Assembly: GCA_002633025.1 (NCBI GenBank)
Contig: NMRB01000054.1
Span: forward strand, 361,222 to 425,221
DNA length: 64,000 nucleotides
Direction: 5' to 3'
Source: Notospermus geniculatus
Taxonomy: Eukaryota > Nemertea > Pilidiophora > Heteronemertea > Lineidae
The notes beneath the pieces were generated by a model. It worked only from the letters and a program-made list of their open reading frames with translations, ran no database searches and was not told the DNA's origin. The position numbers were made by a program, and so were the translations under genes. Every line of letters starts with the position of its first letter. Position 1 is the first letter of the stretch. Shown one piece after another: positions 33,601 to 45,600 of this stretch.

Positions 33601-36600
33601 AGGGGACCCTTTTAATTAATCAAGAGATGGTGTGACGACGGTTGGTTTGATCAGTAAAATGAGCGAGACTTCTTTTGGGCGACGATTCCTGGTGTGGATG
33701 AAAAAACACCAAAGAAATTGGAGGTATGTCATGTATGAATTGAGGCAATCTAACTCGACTAGGCGTGACTCGGTATACAATCTTCATTTCTGAGAAGATA
33801 GCTCACGTTTTTTCAGATTCTCAGCCAGAACAGCAATGACGGTGGAAAACATACCGAGAAGACGTCAGTCCTTCTCTCAGATGTCTAATCATTCCAGACT
33901 TGATATTTGTATTCGATGGTGGCCTATGGGTTCTGGGACACACCCCTTCCCTTGTTACAACCAGACCTGCCTACCGCTGTCTACTGCCCCCCACGAGTGC
34001 TTCTTCACCTAATAATAATAACGATTTTGTCCTATAGGTCTACGCTCCTTCTTTCAATCTGTATAAATGGTGTAGGCCTGCCCCCTGGACCACCCCAATA
34101 GATTTTTTTAGATAATCTTCTGTATTATGGTACCCCCAGGTCTGCTAATTTGCCATAGCTCCTTAATTATAGGCCTACATAACAAAAGGTGACACCAGTC
34201 TAACAAGTTAAACGTACTTTCCTTTCATTAAATTAACCGGCATGGCTTATTTTTTCTTCTCTCTCAAACTAATAAGGTTTTCATCATGAAGCGTGTCATT
34301 CTCACGCCCATCGGGGCCTGCCTTTATTGTCACCTTTCCAGCCCATCTTAAATATTTAAACACTGTTTTAAAGTGGAGGCATATTATGGCGAATTTGTAC
34401 AAATCGTCGCTCTCTGGGTGTCAAATATATCTAGACTCGCTCGACTGGCTGTATTTCAAAGACTTCTGATGAAAAAAAATTATACATATTTGTATAACTT
34501 TGCGACAAAACGTGACTATATGGGGAGTTCTGAAAGGCAAAACGAAAAAAAACTCGTTTCACATCCTCGCCCGCACGCCAAATCGTCACAGATTGTGTAT
34601 ATCGTCATCACACCCACACTCACAAACAGTGACACAGTTCAGGTTTTTGTCACTAGGGGGCTAAAAGTGAATTTTGCTATTCAAGGTTTGGAACGACGCG
34701 CTTGCGGCGGAAGGCCAGAAACTTGCCGACACGTGCAAAGACGGACACGTGGCTGTCACGGTACCTGGGATTAGTTCCGTCGGTCAGAACCTTTATTCTA
34801 ATCAAGAAAAAGGGTTCGACCCTATTGACGCGGTCAATTCTTGGGTCGCTGAGGGCTCCTCATATGACAAGACGACTCACAAATGCAAGTCGGGGTCCGT
34901 GTGTGGCCATTATCTTATGGTAAGTCAGGGGCCGTGTGTGGCCATTACCTTATGGTAAGTCAAGTACTGCGGATTTCAACGATTTTTCCAGGCACATTTA
35001 ATAAGACGTTGATAATAAAGCGTTTCTTCCATATCGAAATATGGTGTCCACTGCTTAAAATACATGATTGTATATCCACTTAGGTTGTTTTAAACAAGTT
35101 AACCAAAGTAGGATGCGGTGCAAAGGTTTGCGCGGAATTCACCATAGAATCGGGGGAAAAAAAGAAGGATGTAACCTACGTGGTGTGTCATTATGATGGG
35201 TATGTACGCATAAAACTAGATTCTATATGGGTCGTATTCATAAAGCGGTTCTATCGTTAGAACCGTCTTGGAACCGGCCTAAGACGCCACTGCTTTATGA
35301 ATTCGCGATTCGACCCCATATGATTAACAGGCGAATAAATTCATGGCTATCAAGTCATACGAAAAATACCTCACGGAATCAATGTCGTTCACTCCAGGAG
35401 GAAATGGAGTACATGCAGTTTAAGGCCTATTCACAGACATCACAACGGTCACGTGACTGCAAAGCATCGGCCATATTGGCCGCCAAGAAGAAAATTTGAA
35501 ATTGGAAGATTTTTTCAAAAACTGAAATGGCCGGCGACGACGTCAAAACTATCGCCCTTTTTCAGCTTACGTCTGGCGTCCTCTATTCCATTCGTACTAG
35601 GCAGTCCTTGCACAAAATGCCCAACAGGGAAGTTCTGGTGCAACACCGATTTATGCCGTAAGTCAAATACATATTATACGTCTGTAAAACATCGCGTCGA
35701 GGACGTGAAGACGAGGTAGGGTTTAGCTCACGGACAGCTCGCAGAGGTGGATGATCTCGCGAGATTCCCGTATACCTACTATCAGCTTTGTTGTCGCTGA
35801 AGTCACAAAACATGTACCGGTAAACATTGAAACATGAGAAGACACTTATTACTTTTCAGAACCGGAATGTACGACTGCGGGTGACAAGTGCAGTGAGTAA
35901 AGATTAGGATGCAATCAAATCATTATGAGTTAATGGACGACAGGATGGGTTAAAAACGGAGATGGGTTGAATACGTTTAAATGTGTTGACATGAGTTGTT
36001 CAAAACATCACTACTGCTATATGACTTTATCTCAACAAGATGGCTCTAATTGTCACGTTAAAGGGCCTCTAGAGGCAGCCAGCATGGCAGGGGAAAACCC
36101 CGGGGAAAACCCAGGTTGAATACCTCGTACCAGTGATTATTACGTTAAAGTGGCGCCGCCTGGCCGAAGAACCGGTACTGATATTAGCCTAATGGCGAGC
36201 TGCCTCTAGAGGCCCTTTAAAGACAAAACCGAGCTCTGGAGCTCTAAGGGTAGATTCATACTTCTCCGTTTTGCGCTTTGCGCTTGTCCGTTCCCTATGT
36301 TTATGTTTATATGTGGTACCAATAATAAAATTACTTTTTCTACCACGCACTCACATAAGAAACGAACAAGCGCAAAGCGCAAAACGCCAATTATTAATTG
36401 GCCTTAACAGAGAGACTGGGGACGATATTGGCTCATCAGTAACCACTAAAATAGGAGTCCTTCGGTTATAAAGCTTAGTGAAGACTCAGTGTAGGCCTAT
36501 GGTACTTTATCGAGCCGTAGGCCTACTCAACTTTCCCTACCTTTCAGAATGTTACGCTAAATACAAGGGAGTTTGTAGCAATTGTGCAACAGCGGATGAA

Positions 36601-39600
36601 AAGACTTGTGCCTGTAAATGTGCGAACGGATATCTCGGGGCACAATGTACAGGTAGGTGAAGCATGAACGACACCGTCACCAACATATTAAGTTACCGCC
36701 AGAGGAAGGTTCCACGGTAACGTCACGGTAATTTCAAGATGGCGGCTGTCAATGTAAACAACACCACGTGAAACTCCGAGTTACCAGGTTACCTCATTGG
36801 CTCTCTGGAGGTGGAAGCCTAAAGTGGTGCACGTGGGAGTTTTCTCCGGCGCGATTGGCTCTCTGTGGGCAACTTAAATCATAGAAAACTATGGCCAGTC
36901 GTCGTGAATAGGAGCAGTCACCGCGCGAATTGCCAAAAGATGGCAGCAAAGTTCTAGCGGACCAATACACAGGAAAATGCACGTGATTGGTGCTCGCACC
37001 TATTGGTCAACTCACTGACAGCTCCTGTTGCCCAACTATGTGGAGGAGGCCATAGTACTGTATTAATGAGCAGACAGAAGGTTTGAAAAATCAGATTCCT
37101 TGGTTGTCTTACGATTGGTAATGGTAAACTCGGTGTCTTTTTGCCAGAGGAATGTAAAGACCTGCCGATTAAAGATGGTGACCTGCCTGATCAAACAATA
37201 TGCAATTCAGCCTACGTCGACGACCCAGAAGAATTCTGCGATCCTGCCAACAAGCATCAACCGAATTTCGTCTGGCAGAAAACATGCAGGGCCACATGTG
37301 CATCGATATCAAAACTCTGCGGTAAGTAGGGGGGCCTACACCAGACATCAAAATGAAACGTGGATGGAAATTTGAAGGGGTCATTTCCCTCTTATACGTG
37401 AAATACAGCCTCCAAACTTACGATTGACAGTTATCATGGATTGTATCATGGACTATACACAAATTCATTATTTTCTCTCACCCCTGACATCTCCTTGTCC
37501 TCTCTTTCAGTTGCCCTCACTGATGCCCTCAAAACAGCGGCGACAACTGGCTGCACATTGAAAAAGGAAGACCCTCCGGTATGTTGTGGTATCACTTTAA
37601 TATCTACCGCATTATTTTTGCTGTCGACGTCATCCGAAACGTATATGACGTCATTGAAAATTGCTAGGCCTACTCAGCAAGCAGTACACACGGAGTAAGC
37701 ATGGTTCGACACGATTTCTTAATCCCGTTGACGTAAATTTCTATGAGTGCTCTTCTCGCCCACAGTCTGGCGGTACGGCTCCTCCAGCTGATCCATGCAA
37801 AGACTACAAGTGCGTCAATGGTAAAAAAATTGCTGAAGGATCAAAATGCAAGTGTAGCTGTCTTGAAAAATGGCAAGGAGCAGCATGCGACGGTAAGTCG
37901 ACATTTCTTTCTGGTCGACATGAGAGAGTTTTCCTGCAGAAGCTGGCGAATCATACATCTGGTTTCTCACCATTATACAGTTTTCGCAAAGCCCCCGAAA
38001 CGCCAACGCGAACGTCTATCCTTTTGTTCGGTGCTTCCTTCGTGGCACTGAACAATGGGTTTGGCGTTGGCATTGGCGTTTCGGGCGGGCTTCGCGAAAA
38101 CTCCCTAGTATTAACATCATTACACATGCTATTAGTACAATAGTCTTCTTTACTAACACATGCATGTCTCTGATTCTTGTTTCACGTACATAGAGGCTAT
38201 TAGTGACACAGGAACCAGTAGTACAACCAGTAGTACAACCAGTAGTACAACCACGAAAACCAGTACTGGGACAACTACAGGTACCAATCAATACACAGGG
38301 CCTGGCGACTAGTCTGACTTCATGATGACATTGAATAAATACTGAGGACCTCCGTACACGAGGCCAAGAACCTTTTCTACAGGGCGCGTCAATGAAAATT
38401 GTCCTTAGAACGGTAGGCCTACAGCATCTACTGTTCCAAGGACAATTTTGATCTGATATACGCCGTCAGTAAGGAATTGATTTTTCAGGCTATCATATCA
38501 CTTCAGTACCGGTATATCATTACATTCGAGTACAAGCAACGATTTCACACGTACGCCAAGAGTATCGACGAGTCTATAATGATCATTGTACCCAGCAGAT
38601 GGTGTGCAGCCCAGTGGTTTATAGTGGTTCCTCACTGACGTCACAACGATCACGTGACTCCAAAACTATCACGTCATGAGATTTTGACGTCACAATCTGT
38701 GTGTTGACGCTGTGTTCATGCCGTGACGTCGCTTGACATTTTGACGGTCAATATGGCGTCGTGAAAATGTGACGTCACGTGAAGAAGCTCGCTGACAACA
38801 GCACGTAACTTCCACTCCACCATATAAAGGAATAGGAGCAGTCAGCCGCGCTTATCACCCAAAAAACGGCAGTAAAGTTAACGTTAGCGGACCAGTACAA
38901 TATAAAATTATCTTGATTGGCTCTCAATCAACCATGAATGGGTCCGCTAGGCTTGAACTGGACCGTAGTGACCGCTATTGGTTAACTGACTCACAGCTCC
39001 TATTGCCTAAACAACAAAACACAAAACCTGCATTTCAAGAATACAAAATTTGCATTTCAAGAATTTATGTTTTTATCTTCTGTTTCGTTTTTCGTTATCA
39101 ACCATAGAACCATCCTCTGGGACGGGGACCACCACAGCCACTGGAACAGCGACAACTACCACTACACCTACCGACCCATGCGAAAACTACAAATGTACAA
39201 ATGGCAAAAAGATTGCCAAAGACGGCAAATGTACTTGTTACTGTAGTGAAAAATGGCAGGGAGTTAGCTGTGATGGTAAGACCAACAGGAACCTTTAAGA
39301 ATCATCCACACACTACCGAGACTAACACTAATTCAGTGCCTCAAGATATCGGAGTATACACGTTCGAAAATTTCAACCACGCCAACCCATCATCCATTTT
39401 CCCCACACTTCAACCAAAATTTTCCTATAAATTATTTTCATTTCATTTTTTAATATTTTACAGTAAATTAATGATTTCCGTAAGTTTTCGAACTCGGTTT
39501 TTGTCATCTACTCAACCTTGTGCAATTCATTTTTATCTATTTTCATCTTGATATTAATATGGCGATCCACCCACAACTTACTGAACTATTTTTTCTTCCA

Positions 39601-41999
39601 GAGTCCGTTGAAGAGGCCAAACACGGAATTCTGTTGACGATGACATTCAAACAGGAAGCGGTACCACAATTATTTACCGAATGGAAGACTTTCCTGCCAT
39701 TAGAGGCCGCCTTTGGCGGTCCTAGAACGGTCCAAATTTGACGTCTAAACCACTGCGTCCACGTCATAATGGATGACGTCTTGGCGTGCATTTCTTCTCT
39801 GTGACGTCAAATTCCATGACGTTCTAGGACCGCTAACTGGTGGTGGCCTCTAACGGCAGTAAAGTCTACCATTGCTTATGACATACAATGTCGATGAGGG
39901 ATTGCAACCACAATGCGTGATGAACATTGTAAGAGTGTAGGCCTGCAGAATGATGTCCACACAAAGCTTTCCGAACGTTGCTCGCGCTGATCCCCTCAAA
40001 ACGTTTACATGACGTTTAAAAGAGTTTCGCTGGCAGCCATCTTGCCAAATTTCCGCCATCGTCATGGTGATTTCCCGCACTGGGGATGGGAGAACCAATC
40101 ATCTGTCACTCTGGAAGAGTTTTCATGGTGATGACCTAATTTTGGCAAGATGGCTGCTGTGAAACCTATCTATGTATCACCTGTACTACCTCTTTCTTTC
40201 AGTGGACATCAGTCCGTAAAGAACTCGAGAAGGCCATACCGAAAGCTATTTCCGATTACTGTGACCAGAACTTCGGTGAATGTTGCCCTGGGATGGGGAC
40301 AAAAAAGAGGTACATCTTAATCTCTCCGGAGAAAGCATTTTAATCCTTGCAAAGGAAATCACTTCAAATGGCGACCGTTACCTCTGCTTTCTGAAGGCTG
40401 CTCCAAGAACGTCGACCTTTCTCGCGCAAGTTGGCTCTCTATGGGCAGCCCAACCTTGGAAAAGACGGGGAATGGTTTGTAATTGTCTCAGCGCAAGTCA
40501 TAGAGTAACAAACAATGGTGAATTGTCCATTGAGAGACAACTCCGAGGGAAAAAATCAAATAAAGCAGCGCTTTAGTCGTCAGGAAGCCAACAATGGTGA
40601 ATAATTCCATCGAGAGGCGCGACAAAATAGCCCAACTCAGTTTTAGTCAGTCACAGTGCAGTGGTAATTATTTCTGTGACTATGTACGAATTCGCATTCA
40701 AGAGTAAGTTTGACCCGATGATCATTTGACAACAACTGATCCTTTCCTCCAGCAAAACCAAATTCGACATCAGCAGCGCATCTTTCACGAAAGTCGGCGC
40801 GGGTTTCCCGCAGTATGTGCAGACAACCGCCACCATCCTACTCTATGTCGACTATAACAAGAACAACAAACTTTGTGAAGATGGGACAGGGGCCACAGGG
40901 CGAAGGAAGAGGGCCGCTGCAAGTAAGTGTTGCTCCTCTATGCTAAACTTTATCCTAGAGATTGAAATTCCATGTCTTAAACTGCATGTACATTGCGTTT
41001 TATCCGCCACCGGTTTTCGTCAGGAAGTAATATCAACAACCTTTGGGGCCAACTCTCAAAGTGAAGGAACACTCTCTGCGCTATTCAGACGTATTCAAGA
41101 ACACCACCTTGCCAAATTTAAGGACCCGGAAAATCCCACATATTCGCATTGCACAAATATCGGATTGCTGTGAGACAACATGGCCACATAGACTTGATTG
41201 CTTCTGTCCATTTTCAGACTACCTTCCCCAAAACGTCCTCTACAATGCAGTGGACACAAACAAAGACACAATCAACAACGATTTACAGACATGTTGTAAA
41301 ACTGGCATGGCTAGCCTGAAGAAATCGGAAGTTTTACCAAGGAAAGTCCCGCCAACAACAACACCCACAACTCCCACTTCCAAAGGTCTGGCAGATTGGG
41401 AGATTGCTCTCATTGTTCTGGGAGTGACGTTGGCGCTGTTCTTCATCATTATATTGGTGTTCTTCATCGTCAAATCGGGGTAAGTTAGATCTGATGGTTG
41501 CGTTCCCGTCTTTGCCGCGGTCCTCGCGGAACGGACAGTAGCGCCGCGGGAGTGGAACGGCAAAGATGGGACAAGTCCTTAGGGAAAGAGACGAACTCTT
41601 CTGAATAGAAGCCATGCCATTCATGAATCTTGCCTTGGTTTGATAATCTGAGATTCCGCGGTCTAACCTTCGACGAATAAGCTAGTTAGCGTCTTCCTCC
41701 AAGGTCTAGCTTGGAGGACTTATACTGACGTCCAAGGGGTTCTTTGACAAGCATAATGGTTCCTTAGATTAGGACAGAGTTATAGGGAATTGTTTTCTAT
41801 TGTTTTTTTCAGAGTTTGCAACAAAAAGAATCGTGAGACGTTGCCCATGCCGGCGTCTGAATTGGCAGATTCGTCACAAGGTCACGTGAACAAAACGTCA
41901 CCACAGTCCCCCAACTATCATTCGGAGATTGCCGTCGAATCGCCGAAAAGGGCAACTTATGACCTGCAAGAGAAAACACAGTACCAAGTATACATGTAA
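30642..41999 (+). CDS. Type I membrane CAP-domain protein with EGF-like modules
   Basis: Sixteen exons: 30642-30797, 34686-34919, 35084-35199, 35566-35657, 35860-35892, 36548-36652, 37148-37321, 37511-37578, 37766-37892, 38194-38280, 39108-39275, 39602-39660, 40203-40309, 40753-40922, 41218-41479, 41813-41999. All phases agree; 714 codons plus stop. Order: signal peptide; CAP/SCP domain (RHNDFR, VGQNLY, CGHYLM, KVGCG; the usual GENLY glutamate is Gln); hinge-like Cys segment; EGF-like module; six-Cys ShK-like segment (KTCRATC); EGF-like module; Ser/Thr stalk of SSTT repeats; EGF-like module; an unassigned domain ending in a furin-type site RRKR; Thr/Pro stalk; transmembrane helix (IALIVLGVTLALFFIIILV); about 60-residue cytoplasmic tail. 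Most CAP proteins are secreted and small, so this is a long, membrane-anchored variant. The ligand is unknown. An alternative first exon is at 18146-18301. Confidence 0.85.
30810..31000 (+). repeat. tRNA-derived SINE, copy B
   Basis: Counterpart of 18314-18500 with an intact B box (GGGTTCGAATCCC) and A-box-like GGCCTAGTGATCAAG. Confidence 0.65.
31570..31682 (-). repeat. tRNA-derived SINE on minus strand, copy B
   Basis: Minus-strand A box GTGGTGTAGTGGTTCAG and B box GGGTTCGAATCCC. Counterpart of 19095-19225, with cleaner boxes. Confidence 0.7.
31683..32729. other. Intronic spacer of the CAP gene
   Basis: No exon. 31683-31800 differs from unit 1, so one copy has a replacement here. Confidence 0.35.
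32730..32881. repeat. MITE family with GCACATT...AATGCGG arms, copy 3
   Basis: Unit-2 counterpart of 20151-20302. Confidence 0.8.
32882..34685. other. Remainder of CAP intron 1
   Basis: Includes the right end of unit 2 (34286) and 400 bases of single-copy sequence before exon 2. No exon seen. Confidence 0.4.
36061..36217. repeat. Hairpin-ended MITE in CAP intron 5
   Basis: Ends AAGGGCCTCTAGAGGCAGC and the reverse complement, with TTAA at both borders. Each end is itself palindromic (CCTCTAGAGG). Confidence 0.7.
36267..36387. repeat. Second MITE in CAP intron 5
   Basis: Inverted ends CGTTTTGCGCTTTGCGCTTGT-like and its complement around an AT-rich loop. Confidence 0.65.
36906..37030. repeat. 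AATAGGAGC MITE family, copy in CAP intron 6
   Basis: Left AATAGGAGCAGTCACCGCGC, right TCACTGACAGCTCCTGTTG. Related copies at 38831-39006 and 51466-51564. Confidence 0.65.
37979..38105. repeat. GTTTTCGCAAAGCCC hairpin in CAP intron 9
   Basis: Same family as 10710-10832, with the same arms and central TTGTTCGGTGC stem, slightly diverged. Confidence 0.8.
38831..39006. repeat. AATAGGAGC MITE family, copy in CAP intron 10
   Basis: Left AATAGGAGCAGTCAGCCGCG, right ACTGACTCACAGCTCCTATT. Confidence 0.65.
39682..39871. repeat. ACTTTACTGCCGTTAGAGGC MITE, full-length copy
   Basis: Inverted ends GACTTTCCTGCCATTAGAGG and CCTCTAACGGCAGTAAAGTC, then inner arms CCTAGAACGG/GTTCTAGGACCG. It lies in CAP intron 12 and is the longest member of the family in the window. 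Confidence 0.75.
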
Positions 42000-42372
42000 C
42001 AATGCTAGAGGTCGTGCGTTCGAATACCGAAAGATTTGCTGAAGAAATCACAAGTCCAGACCACCGAGACTTGCGTCGGCCCGTGACATCACATACACGC
42101 TCCATCACGTCTTTGATATAGGCCCTAGGCCAATTTCATCAGTTTTGCATTGCTTTATCGACTTATCACGTGTATGTACAGCTGGGTTTGTTTCAGTAAT
42201 TTATCACTCCAAGTAAGTGCGCCTTTCATGTCCAAGTAGTTTGAGATATGGTCAGCTACAGCTTCTATTCTAGGATATTTCGAGTCTTGTCACTCTTCAA
42301 ATACATGCACATGTACTTTTATCATAATTTTATCGGCAATATGGTCCACTTATGTATATAGTAGTGAGTGCA

Positions 42373-42378
42373 AATAAA
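42373..42378 (+). terminator. Polyadenylation signal of the CAP gene
   Basis: AATAAA 374 bases after the stop at 41999. A further AATAAA at 42609 could be used instead. Confidence 0.55.
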
Positions 42379-42427
42379 GTTTATCATGGTTACCACAGTT
42401 ACAAAGCGGTTTCATTTGCAATGCAAG

Positions 42428-42513
42428 GTAGACTGGTTCCCGTCTCCCGCAGCGCTACTGTCCCTGTTGTGGAGCAAGTGCCACGGGAGTTAAGCGGCAA
42501 GGAACCAGTCTAC
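42428..42513. repeat. Hairpin with GTAGACTGGTTCC arms
   Basis: Arms GTAGACTGGTTCC and the complement around a GC-rich loop. Related sequence at about 56321-56394. Confidence 0.55.
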
Positions 42514-42651
42514 AAGCAAGCTTGCAATAGTGGGTCAGAAAAAGGAACTCTTGTGAAGTGATGAAAGCCAAGAGTTGCTGGAGTCAAAGAACACCATCTT
42601 TCAGGAGCAATAAAGAAGTAATTCTCATCATTTTTAATGTATTTATGGCTC

Positions 42652-42657
42652 TTTATT
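42652..42657 (-). terminator. Polyadenylation signal of the SerRS-like gene
   Basis: AATAAA on the minus strand only 11 bases past the stop codon at 42668. The convergent CAP gene ends less than 300 bases away. Confidence 0.55.
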
Positions 42658-42667
42658 TCCAAATCCT

Positions 42668-45600
42668 TTATGACTGATTATCAAATTTAAAGACTTGACT
42701 TGGTAACTGTCCAATCCAGAATGACTTTAGAATGTCTGGTATCACAGCCTGTTCATTCTGAAATTGGAAACGGAAATGAATGTTAGAAAGATTACTGACC
42801 ATCTCGAAGATCAAGCATGTGTTTTTTTCTACTGTTTTACACTGTTAAGAGCAAGCTGAGTTGGAGGATAAAAAGGAAATGTCCTTGTAGCCTACACACC
42901 TGATAAGGTGAGTTCTCCAACAACGCCATCATAAACCTTGGGATATTGAGAGCACTCCCATGAATAATTCGCTGGTATTTACGAGGATGGTTTCCCATGT
43001 TCCTGCTACATCGCATCATCAACCTCCGGCTGATATAGTCATCACAGCTTGAGACACTCGCCATCTGGAAAACAAGGTAGAAATGAGTTTACTTCCACCA
43101 ATAATATTGGAAAAGGGCGTGTCCAATGATATTGCCACTTACCCCTCCGTCCCAGCTCATGGCCTTGGAATTTAGGCTGAAACAGCCATTGGGCATAGGG
43201 GACTATTTCACACAGATTGCTTACACACATGACACACGTACATTATTATTGCCATGAAATAACAATCTTTACCGTGACAAAGCTTTCAATGCTGGGTATC
43301 CAACATTCTAACTGGATTCTTCTTGACTCTGAGCAATGAAGATTTTTAGCACCAATGGATAACAATCTGAAAAGACAGGGAATGAAAAATGGGTATCCTT
43401 TACAGAAGAAAGACATTTCAGTATTTCTGGCTGGTTTTTCTAACAGAATACACCACTGCTTAAATTACAAATGAGATCAGATCTTACCTAGTAGGTAAAC
43501 TAAATGGTTTATAAAGCTGAGACAAAATCTCCAAGTATGATGAAACTATATCTTCTTCTTGGCTCTGTCTTGCATAACTTGTCAGCATTTGAAACTGAAA
43601 GTAGATAGAGACCAGAGTTTGGCAGGTCACCATACTAGGATGGAGTAGAGCAGAGATGGGAGCCAAATGGAGAACCTAGGCCAGCTGAGGAGGAACGTGG
43701 CACAACAAGTATCCAGAATAGACTGACGGCACGCACTCACCTCTACGGCCTGAGACACTGATAGTAAACTTCTAGAACTGCTGTCATCATTCACCGGTTT
43801 GTAACTCCGACCAATGGTGTAACAATTCATGGGGAGTGATATTTCATTGACCATCATACGCACAAGAGAGGCAACCATCCCAAAATGTGACGACCCGGTG
43901 AGGAATAAGGAACTGGTCAGACTGCTGCCTGAATTTGAGTCTGATCCAGAACCCACTGGTCCATCCTTGTTCTGCAGGCGGAAACATTCATCTGGATTTG
44001 AAGTATCGACACCACAGCCTTCCTGGAATGGTGAAATAACGACGGGATCAACTGAGGTCAAAAGTTAGATAGAATATTTCAAACTTCGTAACGAACCTTA
44101 CCATAGATTTAATAGATATAATATTTCAAAGCAAAGTGACTTACCACAACAAGTGTTTTCACCATATCTGGGCACACCACCGGTGTGAAGCCTGCCTCCT
44201 CTAGACCCTTCTGTGTATACCGTGATATGGCCTGTTCTAAAATGCTAAGATCACCCTTCATGTAATAAGCAGTTGGACTAATGCAACTGAATTCCAACAT
44301 ACCACATTCTTCAAGACGTTTCATGATTGAGTTTTCTTTTCTCACTTGTTGATTTACATTGGCTTCATCAATGACACAGTTTTCTGGTGACATCTGTAAC
44401 AAGGACAAAACGTTAATGATTGACTGGGGTCAACACACCAGCGATGCCATAAAGTTGACAGTTGACCTTTGTTATGTTAAGGGCACCGCACACTAGCGAT
44501 TTTTTCGAGCGATTTTGTAGGCGACCGGCCTTGCGACCACAGAAGCGACTGAACATTTTTGAGATTTTTTAGTTTTTGTTGACTTGTTTGCGACAAATGC
44601 TTCTTTGGAAGATCAGTGATGTCGTGGATGACATCATTGATCGACCGCAAAGGTTATTACGTTAGGCGACGTAGTAGTCGCATCGGTAGTCGCCCCCATT
44701 TTAGTCGCCAGTGTGCGGAGCCCTTTAGTGGTACAAAATACCAGTAACTGGGATAATTCTGCATGTACCGGTCTGTAGCTTTTCTATGGTATAATTGCTT
44801 TCAGTATTGTCATGATCAGTATTGTAATGACTCAAAGACCACCATACCACAGTAGGATGGATAGAGTTGGGTAACTTCAGTCCATCCATAATAACTTTTT
44901 CTTCAATCTCCCAAAATGGCTTCTGAAAAACAAGACACAAGAATGAGATTCAAGGAGAGTGTGGATAAAACCAAATTCATCGCAAACCAAGGTACACCGA
45001 GTTCAACAGGGAGACTACTAGCACCTGAATCCAAAATACCAGTACATGGTTTTCTCTTTACTAGTATCTCTCATCAATTTGTAGAGGAAATCATGTTACA
45101 GTGGGTACATACAGTGGCTTGCTGAAGTTCTATTCGAAGTTCTTTGCCTCTTTTTTTAAGATTCTCTTTCTGAGCAGTCGCTGATGAGTCCTGAAAAAAA
45201 AAAACAAGACAACAATTTTGGAATCATTTATTCTTCTTTCGCTACAAATTTCAACAATTCTCCACATGTCTACTTCAAACTTCTGAAATCAATCAACAAA
45301 TACCTTTTGTTTAACAATCTCCGCCATCTCTCTCGAAATCTGTGTTCTTCTCTCCTGAATAGACTGAACTTCTTTTTGTAATTCCTTGTACTTCCTATAG
45401 TCTGATGTCTGTAAGAATCAATGGCAACTTCACCATGAGACTTTTGGGCAGAGGCAGCAAGGACATTAATTTCAATCACATAACTCCAGTCTGCAGGACT
45501 GTGGTTTCTAATGCCGATATCAGAGCATGCCAGGAAAAAAATCCACGGGCACTATTGGTCACTCCTGCAACCTTTCCCACGGGCACCATTTTTTTCACTC

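Larger units (their letters stand above)
21765..34286. repeat. Tandem duplication, unit 2
   Basis: About 12.5 kb; the size difference from unit 1 comes from the larger N gap and private insertions (25972-26151, 26479-26836, 27136-27290). It carries PAN copy B and CAP exon 1 copy B. The right boundary is where sequence continues as CATCATGAAGCGTGTCATTC instead of the junction sequence. Inside it, 22042-22133 and 22146-22268 are copies of the GTTTTCGCAAAG hairpins. Confidence 0.85.
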
